Below are positions 52,887 through 64,000 of a stretch of 64,000 nucleotides of DNA, piece after piece. The notes below the pieces were generated by a model, which was given only the letters and a program-made list of their open reading frames with translations, did no database searches and was not told the DNA's origin. The position numbers and the translations under genes were made by a program. Source of the DNA: Thinopyrum elongatum. Lineage: Eukaryota; Streptophyta; Magnoliopsida; Poales; Poaceae. Every line of letters begins with the position of its first letter. Positions within the stretch are counted from its first letter, which is position 1. The DNA lies in assembly GCA_011799875.1 (NCBI GenBank), contig CM022298.1:258347757-258411756 (forward strand). Reading direction: 5' to 3'.

Positions 52887-55650
52887 ATGGCATCAGGGAA
52901 GGCGAAGTCGGCTGCGCAGGCCGCGAGCTCCTCCTCCCCTCTTGCGCCGGCTCTCGACGCGTCCTCCATCACTGAGGAAAGACACCTTGCTACCGTGCTC
53001 TCATTGACGGCGGGCGCAGACAACGAGGGGAAGGAAACAACGCTCCAGGCTGGCTCCACCGAGGAAGGGGCCCTGGCTGCTTCCTCTACAGTGTCTTTGC
53101 GGGGCTCATCCCGCCCTTCTTCATGTTCTTCATCGCCGTCCTGGACCACTACCAGATCCAGGCTTTGCACCTTCAACCCAACTCCATTCTCCTCCTGTCG
53201 ATCTTCGCCTTTTACTGCAAGGCGTTGGTGGGCGTGATGCCTTCCGTTGTGCTCCTTCGCCACTTCTTTTACCTTCGGCTGCATGACCCAGCCCAGCGTT
53301 CCGGCTACGTCTCTTTCGCCGCGGTCAACCCCGGCAACGCGCTCATGCGGGCCGGGAAGAAGGTGGAGAACTTCCGGCGCAAGTGGGTCTTCATGGACGC
53401 CGGGGGCCTTCATGCGTGGCTGGAACTGCCGATTGAGCTGCCGGAGAAGCTCGATTGGTGGGGTCATGAGAAGCTCACCAACCCCCGGGCGGCGCCAGTC
53501 CTGACGAAGATGACGGCAGACATGGAGGCTGGGTTGCTAACGGGGTCCATGCTCGTGAGGGAGTTTCTGACGCAGCGCCTGGCCCCGCTCCAGTCACACT
53601 CGCGCCCCATGTGGGACTTCAAGGGCGCGAAGGACAACATCCGCTTGCGCCCAGGGAGCTTAACGGGCGAGGAGCTGGGCAAGGCCCTGCATACCCTGCT
53701 TTAGAAGGATCCGGGCAGCCTCCCGGCGGCCTACATCCCGCTGTACCTTCAGGGTGACGGAGCGGAGCTGGTCGCCGCCATGCCTGTCTTCAACGAGCTG
53801 GGGCTCATGCCGCCGGAACTCCCTAGCTCTGCGGTGATGGTATCTTCCGGCGACAATGCCGAGGAGAAGGGGGAGGTGGACTCGGAGGTGACCATGGACG
53901 ACGTGGCGGAGACCTCTCCCCCGCTACAGAATGAGCTTCTCCGCGGCCTCTCCGACGATGACGGCGCCGCCAAGCCCTCGGTCAAGGGATCCCCGCGCTC
54001 CACCGGGGTCGTCACGCGGTCCGAGGCCACCCCTTTGCGGAGGCCAGGCCGAACAACTCCGAGTAAGGGTGAAGTGGCATCCCTTCCTCGAGGCGTCTCC
54101 TCCGTCTTACCGTCTGTCGCTGCCGCACCGAAACTAGACGTCGCGCGCCCCACTGACTCCCAAGGCGTGGCAAAGCCCGCACTCAGGAAGATTGGGGGCA
54201 CTCTGGCCTCGGTTAGGAAAAGGGGGTACATTGCTACTGATGAGTAAGTATCTTACCTTGTTTTTCGTTTATCGTTCTTGGCATCATGCCCGCGGTACTC
54301 ACTTCCCGGCAACCAAGGTGGAGACCGTGGTGAAGAAAAGGAAGGAAGGAGGCGGGTCCTCGGGGGCACTGCCGTCGGCCGCGGCCACGGTGACCCTGGC
54401 GCAAGTGGAGGAGATCGCTTTTGCGCCCCCTTGTGATGGAGCGGGCCCCTCAAGGCGCGGTGGAGGAGCCTCAGGAGGAGGCCGTTTCCATGGGCCAGCA
54501 GGCTCCGGAGCCGCCTGTCCCCGTCGCACCTGCGGGGGGTTCGGAGGCTCCAGAGCCCCAAACTGCCCTTGCTGTTGCGGCGTCGCCAGTTCACGCACCG
54601 GTGCCGCCCTCTTCCCAGGCTCTCGCGCTGGCGGGTTGCAGCCCCCTTGCTAGGCCCAGGGCTCTGGAAGAAGCTTTCTCCGCGTTGGACTAGCTCCGGA
54701 CCGATCTCTAGGACGCCGACAGGGGCACGGTGAAGGAGAGGCTGGGGCTAGTTTCGGTGAGGCTCCAAGCCGACGCGTCTGCCAGGATGGCCTCGAGTGG
54801 GGCCGAGGCCGTTGCCACGGAGAGTAGGAGGGAGGCCAACAAAGCCGCCAAGGCCCTCGACGTGGCGCGGGCCGAAGCAACGTCCGCCAAGGAGCGCTGC
54901 GACAAGGCGGAGACTATGCTGAAGGCCCTTCGTGAGGAGAAGGCTGCCCACACCTGCAGGCTTCAAGAGCAGCAGGAGGGGCTCAAGGCCCGGGAGTCGA
55001 TGCATGCCGATCGCGACACCAAGCTGGCCCTGGCGGCCAAGGACCAAGCCGCGGAACGGGACCGCCTAGGCAAGCTCAAAGAGGAGGTGGACAAGGCCCG
55101 GGCGTCACACGCCCAGCTCGTCTCCTAAATGACAGCCAGGCTGGAGACCAGGGAGAAGGCCCTCGCCGCTGCTGAGAAGACGGCGGCCGTGGGACGCGAA
55201 GCCTTCGTCTCCCTCGAGCTCAAGTCTTGCGAGGCGCTGTGATCCCTCTATGGGGGATGGTACGAGAAGTCGCTGGTGACTCCGGAGGATGGACCTGCTG
55301 GGCTTCTCCCCAAGCTTGCAGAGGTGCTTGAGGGCGTCGCCGCTGGGATGGATTCCGCGGTGGAGGGAGAGTGCCGCGCGCTCTTTACCTCGGCCGCAAC
55401 GCGCGTCTTCAGCCACCTCCAGCTCCGGGACCCAAACTTCGACCTCTGGGCGTTGATCGAACCGGTAGCTCCTGAGTCCCACACCATTGCTGCCGAAGCC
55501 GTCAGGGAGCAAGTGGAGGCCCTACCGGGGAAGTTCCTCCGCATCCCTGACCTTGCAGTTGCAGAGCGACAAAAGACGGTGGCGAAGAGGATGCATCGTC
55601 ATCAACGACGGGCTCCCCAAGGCGGGTGGCAACGGCAACCAAGGTGACAG
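52887..55650 (+). pseudogene. Additional antisense gene of element H (gypsy-type-transposon domain plus coiled coil)
   Basis: The ATG at 52887 begins MASGKAKSAAQAASSSS. After about 70 codons the frame shifts near 53090-53110 into AGLIPPFF-FFIAVLDHYQIQALHLQPN and VGVMPSVVLLRHFFYLRL, which resembles the plant domain named putative gypsy-type transposon (Transposase_28). Then come WVFMDAGGLHAWLELP and a linker. Exon 1 ends at 54243 before GTAAGT; exon 2 starts near 54318 (TVVKKRKEGG). A coiled coil (EEVDKARASHAQLVS) and a C-terminal domain (TPEDGPAGLLPKLAEVLEGV) follow. Stops: TAG 53702-53704, 54692-54694, 54710-54712; TAA 55126-55128; TGA 55240-55242. It lies antisense to the H LTR orientation. 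The function is unknown. Confidence 0.78.
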
Positions 55651-55839
55651 CGGCGCTTCTTCCTAGTTTGACCCTGCAACATGCATCGTACCTCGTGGAG
55701 GCATGACAACTTCTGTTTGAACTTATGAGACATTATGCTTTGTAATAATTTGCTAGGACTCCGCGATTTCTCTTTCGTGCTCGGTTTCCATCGTGTTTGC
55801 CAGTGTTCTGCATCGGCAGGGCCCAGCCCCATGCGTACC
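55651..55839. other. Spacer of element H interrupted by element J
   Basis: The text matches, in opposite orientation, the stretch of element G at about 49975-50129 (GCAGGGCCCAGCCCC; AAAACATAATG/CATTATGCTTTGTAATAA; GACCCTGCAACAT). It is thus the start of the spacer between the additional gene and the (missing) integrase of H. J begins after gtacc (55835-55839). Confidence 0.65.
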
Positions 55840-58800
55840 TGTCAGGACCCCGATTCCAAGTCACATCGATCTAGCCGGTAACACCTCATATCACTTTGCG
55901 GCCTCACGCACGGTATTCCCACGGGTGTTGCCTTACCATGGCCCGGGACCGTTTGCGCCTTTTGGCTCACGTATATGATAGTGTCGCTAGCATCCATATG
56001 ACAGAGAACCCGGGCTGACATGACTAGTCGTGAACCCAAAGTGGCACTAACTTACGGGGACAGGCATACATGACCCAGCAACGAACGTGTCGGTCATCAG
56101 CGAGTGAATTCGGGCTGTAGCAACTGGGCTAGCAGGACTCCGGGAATCCGGGCTGTAGCAGGCTAATAGGACTCCGAAAGACACCGCGTGACGTTTCCCC
56201 GAAGGGACAGTCACAGGATCGAGGAAGGACACATGCCGGCCAGTCTAAGTGTTCTGGAGCAGTAGCAAGCTAACAGGACTCCGGTAAACCGGGCTGTAGC
56301 GGACTACCAAGGCTCAGTGAAAGCACCAGACTACATTTCCCCATAAGAGAGGCTACCAAGGATAAACAACTAGGTTGTCGGATCCCACACATACCAAGCA
56401 TTTCAATCATACACACAATATGCTGGATATGGGCAAATACAACATGGCATCACAACCAGACTCTACGACTCAGAGTATTTATTCATTAGGCTCCAAGGAG
56501 CCAAGTATTACAAACATGGGTCTCATGACCCAACATTCAGAGCATACAAGTCAAAGCACATGCGGAAGCTTAACATGTCTGAGTACAGACATCTACAAAT
56601 GAAAAAGGCTGAGAAGCCTGACTATCTACCAGATCCTGCCGAGGGCACAAGATCGTAGCTGAGGTAACAAGCTAAACGTCGAAGTCCACGCGGAATTACT
56701 AGCGAGACTGAGTCTCTATGCAAAAACATAAATTAATCAAACGTGAGTACAAATGTACCCAGCAAGACTTACATCAGAACTAACTACATATGCATCGGTA
56801 TCAACAAAGGGGGTGGTGGAGTTTAACTGCAGCAGGCCAGCTTTGACTCAGTGGCTAACCTGAACTACGACAGCAAGTAACTCTTTTGAGGTGGCGCACA
56901 CGAGTCCACATATTCACCATATCAATACACCACTATGGATCCGCTCCCGTCTCCCTACGAGAACGCCATCCATGGCACTCACGCTTATCTTGCGAGTTTT
57001 AGAGTATCCACTTTCACTTGTCTATGAACTGTACAGGCAACCCAGAAGTCCTTTACCGCGGACACGGCTATTCGAATAGATCATATTAACCCTGCAGGGG
57101 TGTACTTCTTCACACATGTTTCCACCACTTAGCATCTGCACACGACATGTGCTCGACAGACTTCAAGCGAAAGCCGACGTGGGTGTAGACCACGACCTAA
57201 GTAACCACACAAGTCTCTAGTCCAGGTTTATCGCCTATTTGGGTTCCATTCGCGAGGAGATCCGGCCGGGGTTTCGCTCACAGCCCCAAACGATGTGTGC
57301 AGGGTTCCCGAGACACCAAACGGGCGCTCGGTACACCGGGCCACGGTGTATCTACCGCAACATAGCCCACCCCTAGGGTCAGCGCTACGCACGGCCTCCA
57401 ACACATATCCTACAAACACCAGAAACTAGTTGCAACTCCTGGACAGAGGACAGGGGCGGTTAATAAGTCGAGCAGGGTCATATTTCAGGGCCCAACGTGT
57501 GGTAGTAGCTATTCATCGATCACAAACACAGAACTCAGTTCCTGAGGACGGTTTCAATGAGATAACCCACCATGTACTCCTACGTGGCCTCTCACCGCTA
57601 CCTTTACCAAATCGTGTTCACACACTTAGCTCACACACAGTAGGACATGTTCATCACCTCTGAATCATCCCCGATGAATCAGACCCGACTCAACTCTAAG
57701 CAGTAGCAGGCATAACAAACAGGCATGAATGAGTAGGCACATTAGGGCTCAAACAACTCCTACTCATGCTAGTGGGTTTCATCTATTTACTGTGGCAATG
57801 ACAGGTCATGCAGAGGAAAAGGGGTTCAGCTACCGCAGCATGTAACAGTTGAATCGATGTTGTCCTAATGCAGTACAAGAGAGCAGGAGTGAGAGAGTGG
57901 GATTGTATTGGAATGAACAAGGGGGTTTTGCTTGCCTGGCACTTCTGAAGATAATATAGTTCTTCATCGGTGTCATCGAACACGTCGTCGGAACCACGTC
58001 TACTGAGAGGGAGCAACCACCGGCAAACACAAGAGGAACCACAATCAATGCAATGCACATTCATATGAATGATATGTCATATTAAGGTACTGAATTGACC
58101 TAGTGCAACAGTTAGTCATATTCATTGAAGTGGAATTCAAACCTATAGCAAATTCCAACTCCAAAACTAATTACTATTTATTCCATAATCATGAATTGTC
58201 CTATTCAGTGAGGTTAACTTGTTCAAACATGCATGAAAATGCCATATTCAGATTCTTTGGATTTTTCTGATCATTTTTCATATATAAATTATTTCATTCT
58301 GAGCTATAGTTTATTTTCTATGAATTTTAGAAGTTTTGGACATTTTCTGGAATTTTCTGATTATTTTAAATCCAGAAAATGATTTACTGCGTCAGCATGA
58401 CGTCGGTGTGACGTCAGCAGGTCAACGGAGACGGTCCAGGTCAAACCTGACCAGTGGGACCCACTGGTCAGTGACACAGTGACATTTAGTGTCACAGACA
58501 GGTGGGTCCGGTCTACGGCCATGTCAGCGAGGTCAACGCCGACGCGTGGGGCCACTGTGTTTAGATTAAACTTAAACTATTTTTGTTAGATGGTTAGTTA
58601 GGCAGTGGGGCCCGCATGTCAGCGAGCCAGGGGGTTAGTTAGTGGGTCATTAGCCACTAATGACGTTGCCACGTCAGCACGCCGGAGTTGAACGCCGGCG
58701 AGCACGCAAACGCGGCGGCGACGCTCAGGAACGCGCTACGGGCAGCGGCTGGACGCGCGAAAACCACCAGAAGATAGCCCGCGCTCGACCGCGTCTAGAG

Positions 58801-60051
58801 AAGCGATCGGGAGGCCTCGGGGTCGCCGGAAATGACGACGGCGAGCTCAGAGGCGGCGGCCGGGGTTCGGTGTTTGCGGGGTTGGTGCTACGGTGCACGG
58901 GAGGGCGAGCTGGTGGGTGCGTTCGGCTCCTGGGGCTGCAATGAACGCGCTGATGAGCTCGGACGCGGGTGGCAGCAGCTGTGGCGGCGGCGGCGCCATG
59001 GACGGCAGCAGCGAGCTCTCGGGCGCGGCAGCGCTAGCGCTAGAGGGCGAGTTAGACTGCGGGGAGAGAGGGGAAAGGCGCAGGTGCTAACGGCGGTTCT
59101 TCTGGTGCAGCTGGCTGGCTCAGGGAAGCGCTGGCGACGACGAACGGGCGATGGCGATCTCGGCGACCCGAGAAGGAAGAAGACGGTGGTGACGGCGAGG
59201 CAGGGCGCCCGGCGACGTGTAGCTGGATGGGGACAAAGAAGAGGTCGTGGCGGAGCTCTGGAGCATGTCGAGCGGCCGAGGGGGAGGCTCTGGGTGTGGC
59301 AACGGCGAGCGGTGGCGACGAGCTCCGCTCGGGCTGCGCGGGAGAGAGAGCAGAGGAGGGGGAAGAGGTCCAGGGAGAGTGAGAGAAATCCAGGGGGTCG
59401 GGGCGATGTACGTGGCGTCGTCAGCCGCGTCGGGGAGGAACCAGGCAGGCAGGGAGGGAGGAGGTGGCCGCACGACGGTGCGCACGCGTCGGGCACACGC
59501 CCATCCTCCTGGAAAGGAGGAAGACGATAGGAGGAGGTGGCCAGGTGGGCTGGGCCGCCAGCTGGGCTGCACAGGACCTGGGCCAGCCAGGTAAGGCCAG
59601 GTAACTCTATCTCTCTTTTATTTCTGTTTTTTTCTATTTTCTGTAGTTGTGTTTGGCTTTATTAAAAATGCCAGAGCATTTCCAAAAATCACCAAACTGC
59701 TCATGCCCACTGTATAGAGTATATCCAACATGGAACATTTCAGTTTGGGATTATTTGGACATTTAAAATATTTAATAGCATTTAAATGTCCAAATGCAAA
59801 TAACATAAGATTTAGTTCAGTGACCCAATGATGTCCTAGAAAATTGTGCACCATTTTTGTCAGAGGTTCTAGACCAAGGCAAAGATGATGAACATTTTAG
59901 AAGGGCATTTCAGGTTCATTGAAAAGGATTTTAGTAAACCCTAATTGGTTTAAGTGGTGCTGGGGGTTTCTGTCATCCCCATTTCAACTTCATTTGAAAT
60001 TAAACATGATGCACACATGAAACTGGCCTATCCAGAACTAGGGATGTGACA
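55840..60051 (-). repeat. 3' LTR of element J (4212 bp)
   Basis: Plus-strand text starts TGTCAGGACCCCGATTCC and ends AGGGATGTGACA; in element orientation it begins TGTCACATCCCTAG. The adjacent 60052-60068 reads on the minus strand as TTTTGAGTGGGGGTGAG, a polypurine tract, so J points to the minus strand. The LTR is very long: an AT-moderate half (55840-58380) and a GC-rich block (58390-59590), which on the minus strand would be around the transcription start and leader. ORFs of 200-232 codons in the GC-rich block have no family resemblance. The copy at the other end is off-window. Confidence 0.82.
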
Positions 60052-63000
60052 ACTCACCCCCACTCAAAAGAATCTCATCCCGAGATTCAAGCGTAGGGTA
60101 AGATGAAGGGGGGGAAGCAGACTAACACAATCTTCACGATCCAGGTTGCATCTCATAAGAACGTTGATTCGATCACCATCTTTGTCTCGATGTCTTGCCC
60201 CGAGAACTCCAACCAACATGACAACGAGAGGAAAGGAAAAAAAACTCTAGAAGGATCGATCTCCTCGAAGATCGAACAACTCAGGATCAAATCACGGAAT
60301 GAGACATAGCAACATCTCTCGAGCTGAGACACGAAGCATACATCTAGAGGGATGGAGTGAAACAGATGACGGAGGTTCAGTAGGTAGACAACAATTCCAC
60401 ACTTAAGAAGGTGGTGAACGGTTGTCAACGTAGCGAGGATTTGAGTTGCCATGATACCATAACGAGACACCTCAGGAAAAATGACTCGTAGACTTATTAC
60501 CTTAAGTGGCAAAAAGAATTACTTTTGATATAGAGATCATTGAGACTCTCTATACCAGCCTAAGGCAAATCTCGAGCGATCATTTGGAGGAGTTCGGTAG
60601 AATGGCATACTTGGACTAGTATGGATGATGTGGATTACCTTGTTGAAGACAACACAAGGGATGATTTTGCTTATCATTGGGAATGGGTGGAATCCGTGGT
60701 AGAACTACCTTGAAGATGATCCTGATCAGTAATTGCCGAGAAGGGTAGTCCATAGTAGGATGGTATAATGGCGGTGCAAGCTGGAACAAAATGCAAATGC
60801 TGGGAATGATTCTTAGTAACTGGGGAGAAGCTCAACAGTAGAGAGTGATTCCACTGTTGGAATGGTTATAGCATAACCGAAGAAAACTGGGAGCAAATCC
60901 CAATTAATGCCAACGATAAACCCAATGTTTGCACGTGCTCTCAAGAACTTGAGCATTTCCATATTCATCAAGGTCTTACCAACATCCGTGTCGAGGATCC
61001 TAGCAACCCAACATACTACCATGATGAATAGTGATGGATAATGCAGATGCATAGGAAGATAACTTCTACTCAGATTTCACCCTAGCGAGGCCAAGGAAAC
61101 AAAATCTAGATGATCGATCGAGAGACATTTAGCACTCCGCTTCTAATGTTCTCCTTGATGTACTAGCATAACCCATTTGATATGGTTTGGCATCTTGAAC
61201 ATCAAGTAGAAGGTCGGACTTCGGGAGCGTAAGAATCCATAATGAATAACTACGGAAGTAAATCCTACGGAATCCTTATGGGGAGGTGGCCAACTTTATC
61301 AATCAGGATACTACAATAATAGGTCTTCCGGCTGGGTGTGTTGGCCACGACATCCACTTACCGGGTTACAGAGACCAATATTATAGCTCTTGGGAGACGT
61401 TCCAACCATCATATCTGCCTGAGATTCAGATCTGGTTGGTAACAGGATATTTCAGACAGCATGTCCGGAAAAGGGAAGTTTGCAACACAAACCGACGAGA
61501 TGGCGTTGCGAGATTCTCGGGAGATGAACTTTGGTAGCAAGCTCCAAAACATGAGCGGATTCTGCTACAAACATGTGAACACGCTGTCCCAGACAAGCAT
61601 GGCCACAGGATAGTCTTACAATAAAACACTACCGAGTTCTGGTTGGGGACCATCAATGAGGATATCGAAGTCCTTGCATAAGGCATGCTCTTAAGAAGGA
61701 ACTTCTTCTCCTTGAACAAGTCAATCAGTGGCTTGGTGTGCTAGGAACACATATGGAGTGGAGGCGGCCAACCTATCAAACCATAGGGCACTTCGCACGT
61801 GCATGACTAACTTGGGATGATTCCAAAGGAAGCAAAACAAACTCTCTCGAATTCACGGTGGCAACTTGCATCGAATGCACATGAATTAGAGGAAGTCACT
61901 TCTTTCATCCAAACATATGCTCCATGAGCTAGCATGAAGAAATGCTTACAAAAGTTTCCAATACTAACTTAAATGTTCAACATGAATCATGGACAAGATA
62001 AGGATGTTGTCGATGGGCTCAACAATAATTTATCAAGATTCCCATAAGATGGGGTTACATGATTATGTGAACAAGATGATAGCATGGGTCAGACCAAAAG
62101 ATATAATGGTGTATGCCCGAGGAAACAACCACGGATAAGACAACATTACGAACATCGTTGGTTCTGATTTGATTTGATGATATCCCATACTCAAATCAAA
62201 GTTTGGATAAGATAATAGGTCCAACAATTGATCACAAGGATCAATCAATGAAAGTATCATCTTTCTTCAACACACACACACGAGGATATCCCTTAGGAAT
62301 GAACTAAGTCAGACAAGCTCTCATCTTCCAACTCTCCAAGTTGTTGTTTAGCTTAACCAACTAGCATCAGGGTATCCGACACAGATTCTTGGAGAAAGGG
62401 TGGTTTACAAGAAACCAACTTGATCAAGAACTCAACATAGCGGTCAGGTGACAACCTGGTAGCACTTCCGAGAAGATATTCGGAAAGTCACGAACCACCG
62501 ATATGTAACTAAGCTCGAGAACAATCTTGCTTTTTAGGGCAAGACGATGTGATCAAATAAGCAAGGGATTGACATAATCCTAACTCATTGATCGAAGGGT
62601 GCACCAGAAATATGGACTAGGTGGCACGATCAACCTTAGGGTGATGATTCAACAATCAACACGCTAAGAATGAGATTATTGTCCATTAACTACCAAGCAA
62701 CGGGGTTGCTGGGAGTGTTTATTTCACACATCACGATTCCCTTATCGGTATTCCGGTTGCAACAACACGAAGACCGAGGAATGAAGAACTATGGCGAGAA
62801 GTATCACTTCGTCAAGAATTCATAAGAGGTTGTGCAATTTTCATGACATTCTTGACATAAGACGGTAATACTTCCGGGTAGAACAAAATCAAAAGCTGGA
62901 TTGGCATTTTGATCTGCGGAGCACAACTATTTTGACCCAATCCGAATATGGATGAGGTACTGGAGTTTGTTTCTCCTAGTCATTCCGGAATAGAACGGCT

Positions 63001-64000
63001 TGACGGACCACAAGAATAATAAGCATTGATAACACGAATGCACAATTAGTCCTGACTATCAATTGATAGACAGAGGTCAGAATACAACTAAAGAGAGTCA
63101 ACTCAAAGGAACACATAGTTTTCTGGGTTGCGGATGCATAGATTTAGTATGTCAAACAAGTTCAACATATTTCTTCCAGATAATCCATGCAGAAAGGTAG
63201 GACTGGCAGATTCACAATGTAGAATGGAGAACTCATCAAGAGCACTCTGGTTGTGATCTTTTGGTTCAAAGAACTTTTGCCTTAATGGTTCATGGTATTT
63301 GGAAGAAGGAAATACCACGGACCTCGAGGACTGTCGCAAGGTTACTAATATCCTAAAGGAACTAGCGAACACTAACAACAGGAAGAAAGTAGAGTGAATC
63401 TTGGGCTCAAGAACCCGGAAATAGAATGCCTACTAACTAAATGGCATCACGGGATGCTTTCCAGAATGACGGCCAGAATCATCACACTAGGAATATAAAG
63501 CATTACTAGATTACTTGGTGGTTCTCTAGGATGCCTAGGGTCATAATACTAGCTCCAACACATATGTCAAGGCAATGGAGTACCTCAACAGACCGTTAGT
63601 GTGCTTAATCTGGCCCAAAGGGACGCGGAAACAGAGGGAAAGGATTTTGCAAATGCATCATATTGTTTGGAAACCTGGGATGACTCAGATAGCATAACGG
63701 CTGTAAATGCTCAAAAGATTTGAGACATCCTGCAATTGGTGGCATAACCACTTAGCAACACAATATCAAGGTTCTGAGATCAACTAACAACACACAAAAG
63801 TAGTAGGAACAGAACAGAGGCTTGAAACCAACAATCCTATAAGTTGCTACGGATTAGTAACACGTGATCCTGATAGAAAGATGAGAAGCCTAGTTCTTAA
63901 ACCCCATAGCAAAGAAGAGGTTGACTTAGATCAAAAAGGCATAAGGTAAAGGAGTAAAAAGAGCCTTATGTTCCCTTCCACAATCAATTCCCTTATATAA
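60052..64000 (-). mobile_element. Internal region of element J, heavily decayed
   Basis: The minus-strand internal part of J runs to the window edge. No long ORF is left. A reverse-transcriptase relic can be followed at 62420-61900. The stretch 61900-60052 should correspond to RNase H and integrase, but I could not align motifs with confidence; 62420-64000 would be protease/gag and shows no recognisable motif. The base composition is more AT-rich than in elements A-I, and the RT relic is of a different Ty3 type (IDDILIYS-like). Confidence 0.65.
61900..62420 (-). pseudogene. Reverse transcriptase relic of element J
   Basis: Reading the minus strand across frames gives a collinear RT: a KLNNNLESW-type segment, PKGYPRVCVLKKDDTF (compare SPWGAPVLFVKKKDG), DQLLDLLSYPNFDLSMGYHQ (compare DLRSGYHQI), YTIISFGLTHA (compare VMSFGLTNAP), and IDNILILS with VEHLS (compare IDDILIYSK, HEEHL). 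The second catalytic Asp of the DD pair is Asn. There are several stops and frameshifts. The match is by motif order and spacing, not by an alignment program. Confidence 0.6.

Noticed and set aside
52794..53237. 147-codon ORF taken as a complete protein
   Set aside because: Only its first about 70 codons match the additional gene; the rest is out of frame with the Transposase_28-like domain that starts near 53096.
58660..59594. Overlapping ORFs up to 232 codons on both strands
   Set aside because: They lie inside the GC-rich part of the J LTR, have low-complexity Arg/Gly/Ala translations on every frame, and no family resemblance.

Overview
The window is nuclear DNA of a large-genome grass, most likely Triticeae (wheat, Aegilops or barley type). 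No intact host gene, RNA gene, CRISPR array or prokaryotic feature was recognised. Almost all of it is a nest of Ty3/Gypsy LTR retrotransposons, broken by stops, frameshifts and later insertions. The only host-type gene is a decayed F-box/LRR/FBD gene fragment at 6869-8237. Organism and lineage calls rest on motifs and architecture, because no database search could be run.

Layout. Element A (1-6868, + strand, left end outside) carries integrase, an antisense spliced gene (5656-1951) and an 804-bp 3' LTR; it abuts the FBD gene fragment. Then come duplicated and tandem-repeat DNA (9027-10990), a minus-strand pol fragment E (about 10985-13400), and the 3' end of element F, whose LTR forms a 0.5-kb palindrome (13920-14443). 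Element B (+) starts with its 5' LTR at 14444. Its gag is split by complete element C (15903-24222, minus strand, perfect 5-bp TSD acacg) and by non-autonomous element D (24763-30286, minus, two 418-bp LTRs). B continues as gag-PR-RT-RNase H-integrase to 35689. After that come two divergently transcribed extra genes: a B3-type DNA-binding ORF (minus) and a coiled-coil-type ORF (plus).

From 39640 on there is a second nest: LTR fragment K, element I (LTR plus gag start), and element G (LTR split by a solo LTR M with TSD cttgt; gag; protease; broken RT; no integrase; antisense extra ORF). Element H (minus, 876-bp LTR plus extra ORF) interrupts the G extra ORF. Element J has a 4.2-kb LTR (55840-60051) followed by a heavily decayed minus-strand internal region holding a reverse-transcriptase relic.

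Most elements (A, B, C, E, G, H, I) share a non-chromovirus pol: CHHC zinc knuckle, DGGAG protease, an extra RNase H with a YFDGA-type motif, and a D-D-35-E integrase ending NSWNIEHLRKFYP or similar without a chromodomain. This fits the Tat/Retand branch, known for additional ORFs between integrase and 3' LTR.

The most notable system here is this set of additional genes. Two modules exist: B3 domain (with AT-hook or GR-rich N-terminus), and globular domain plus coiled coil. They occur in different LTR families, are swapped between elements of one family, have their own TATA boxes and conserved introns, and lie mostly antisense to pol.
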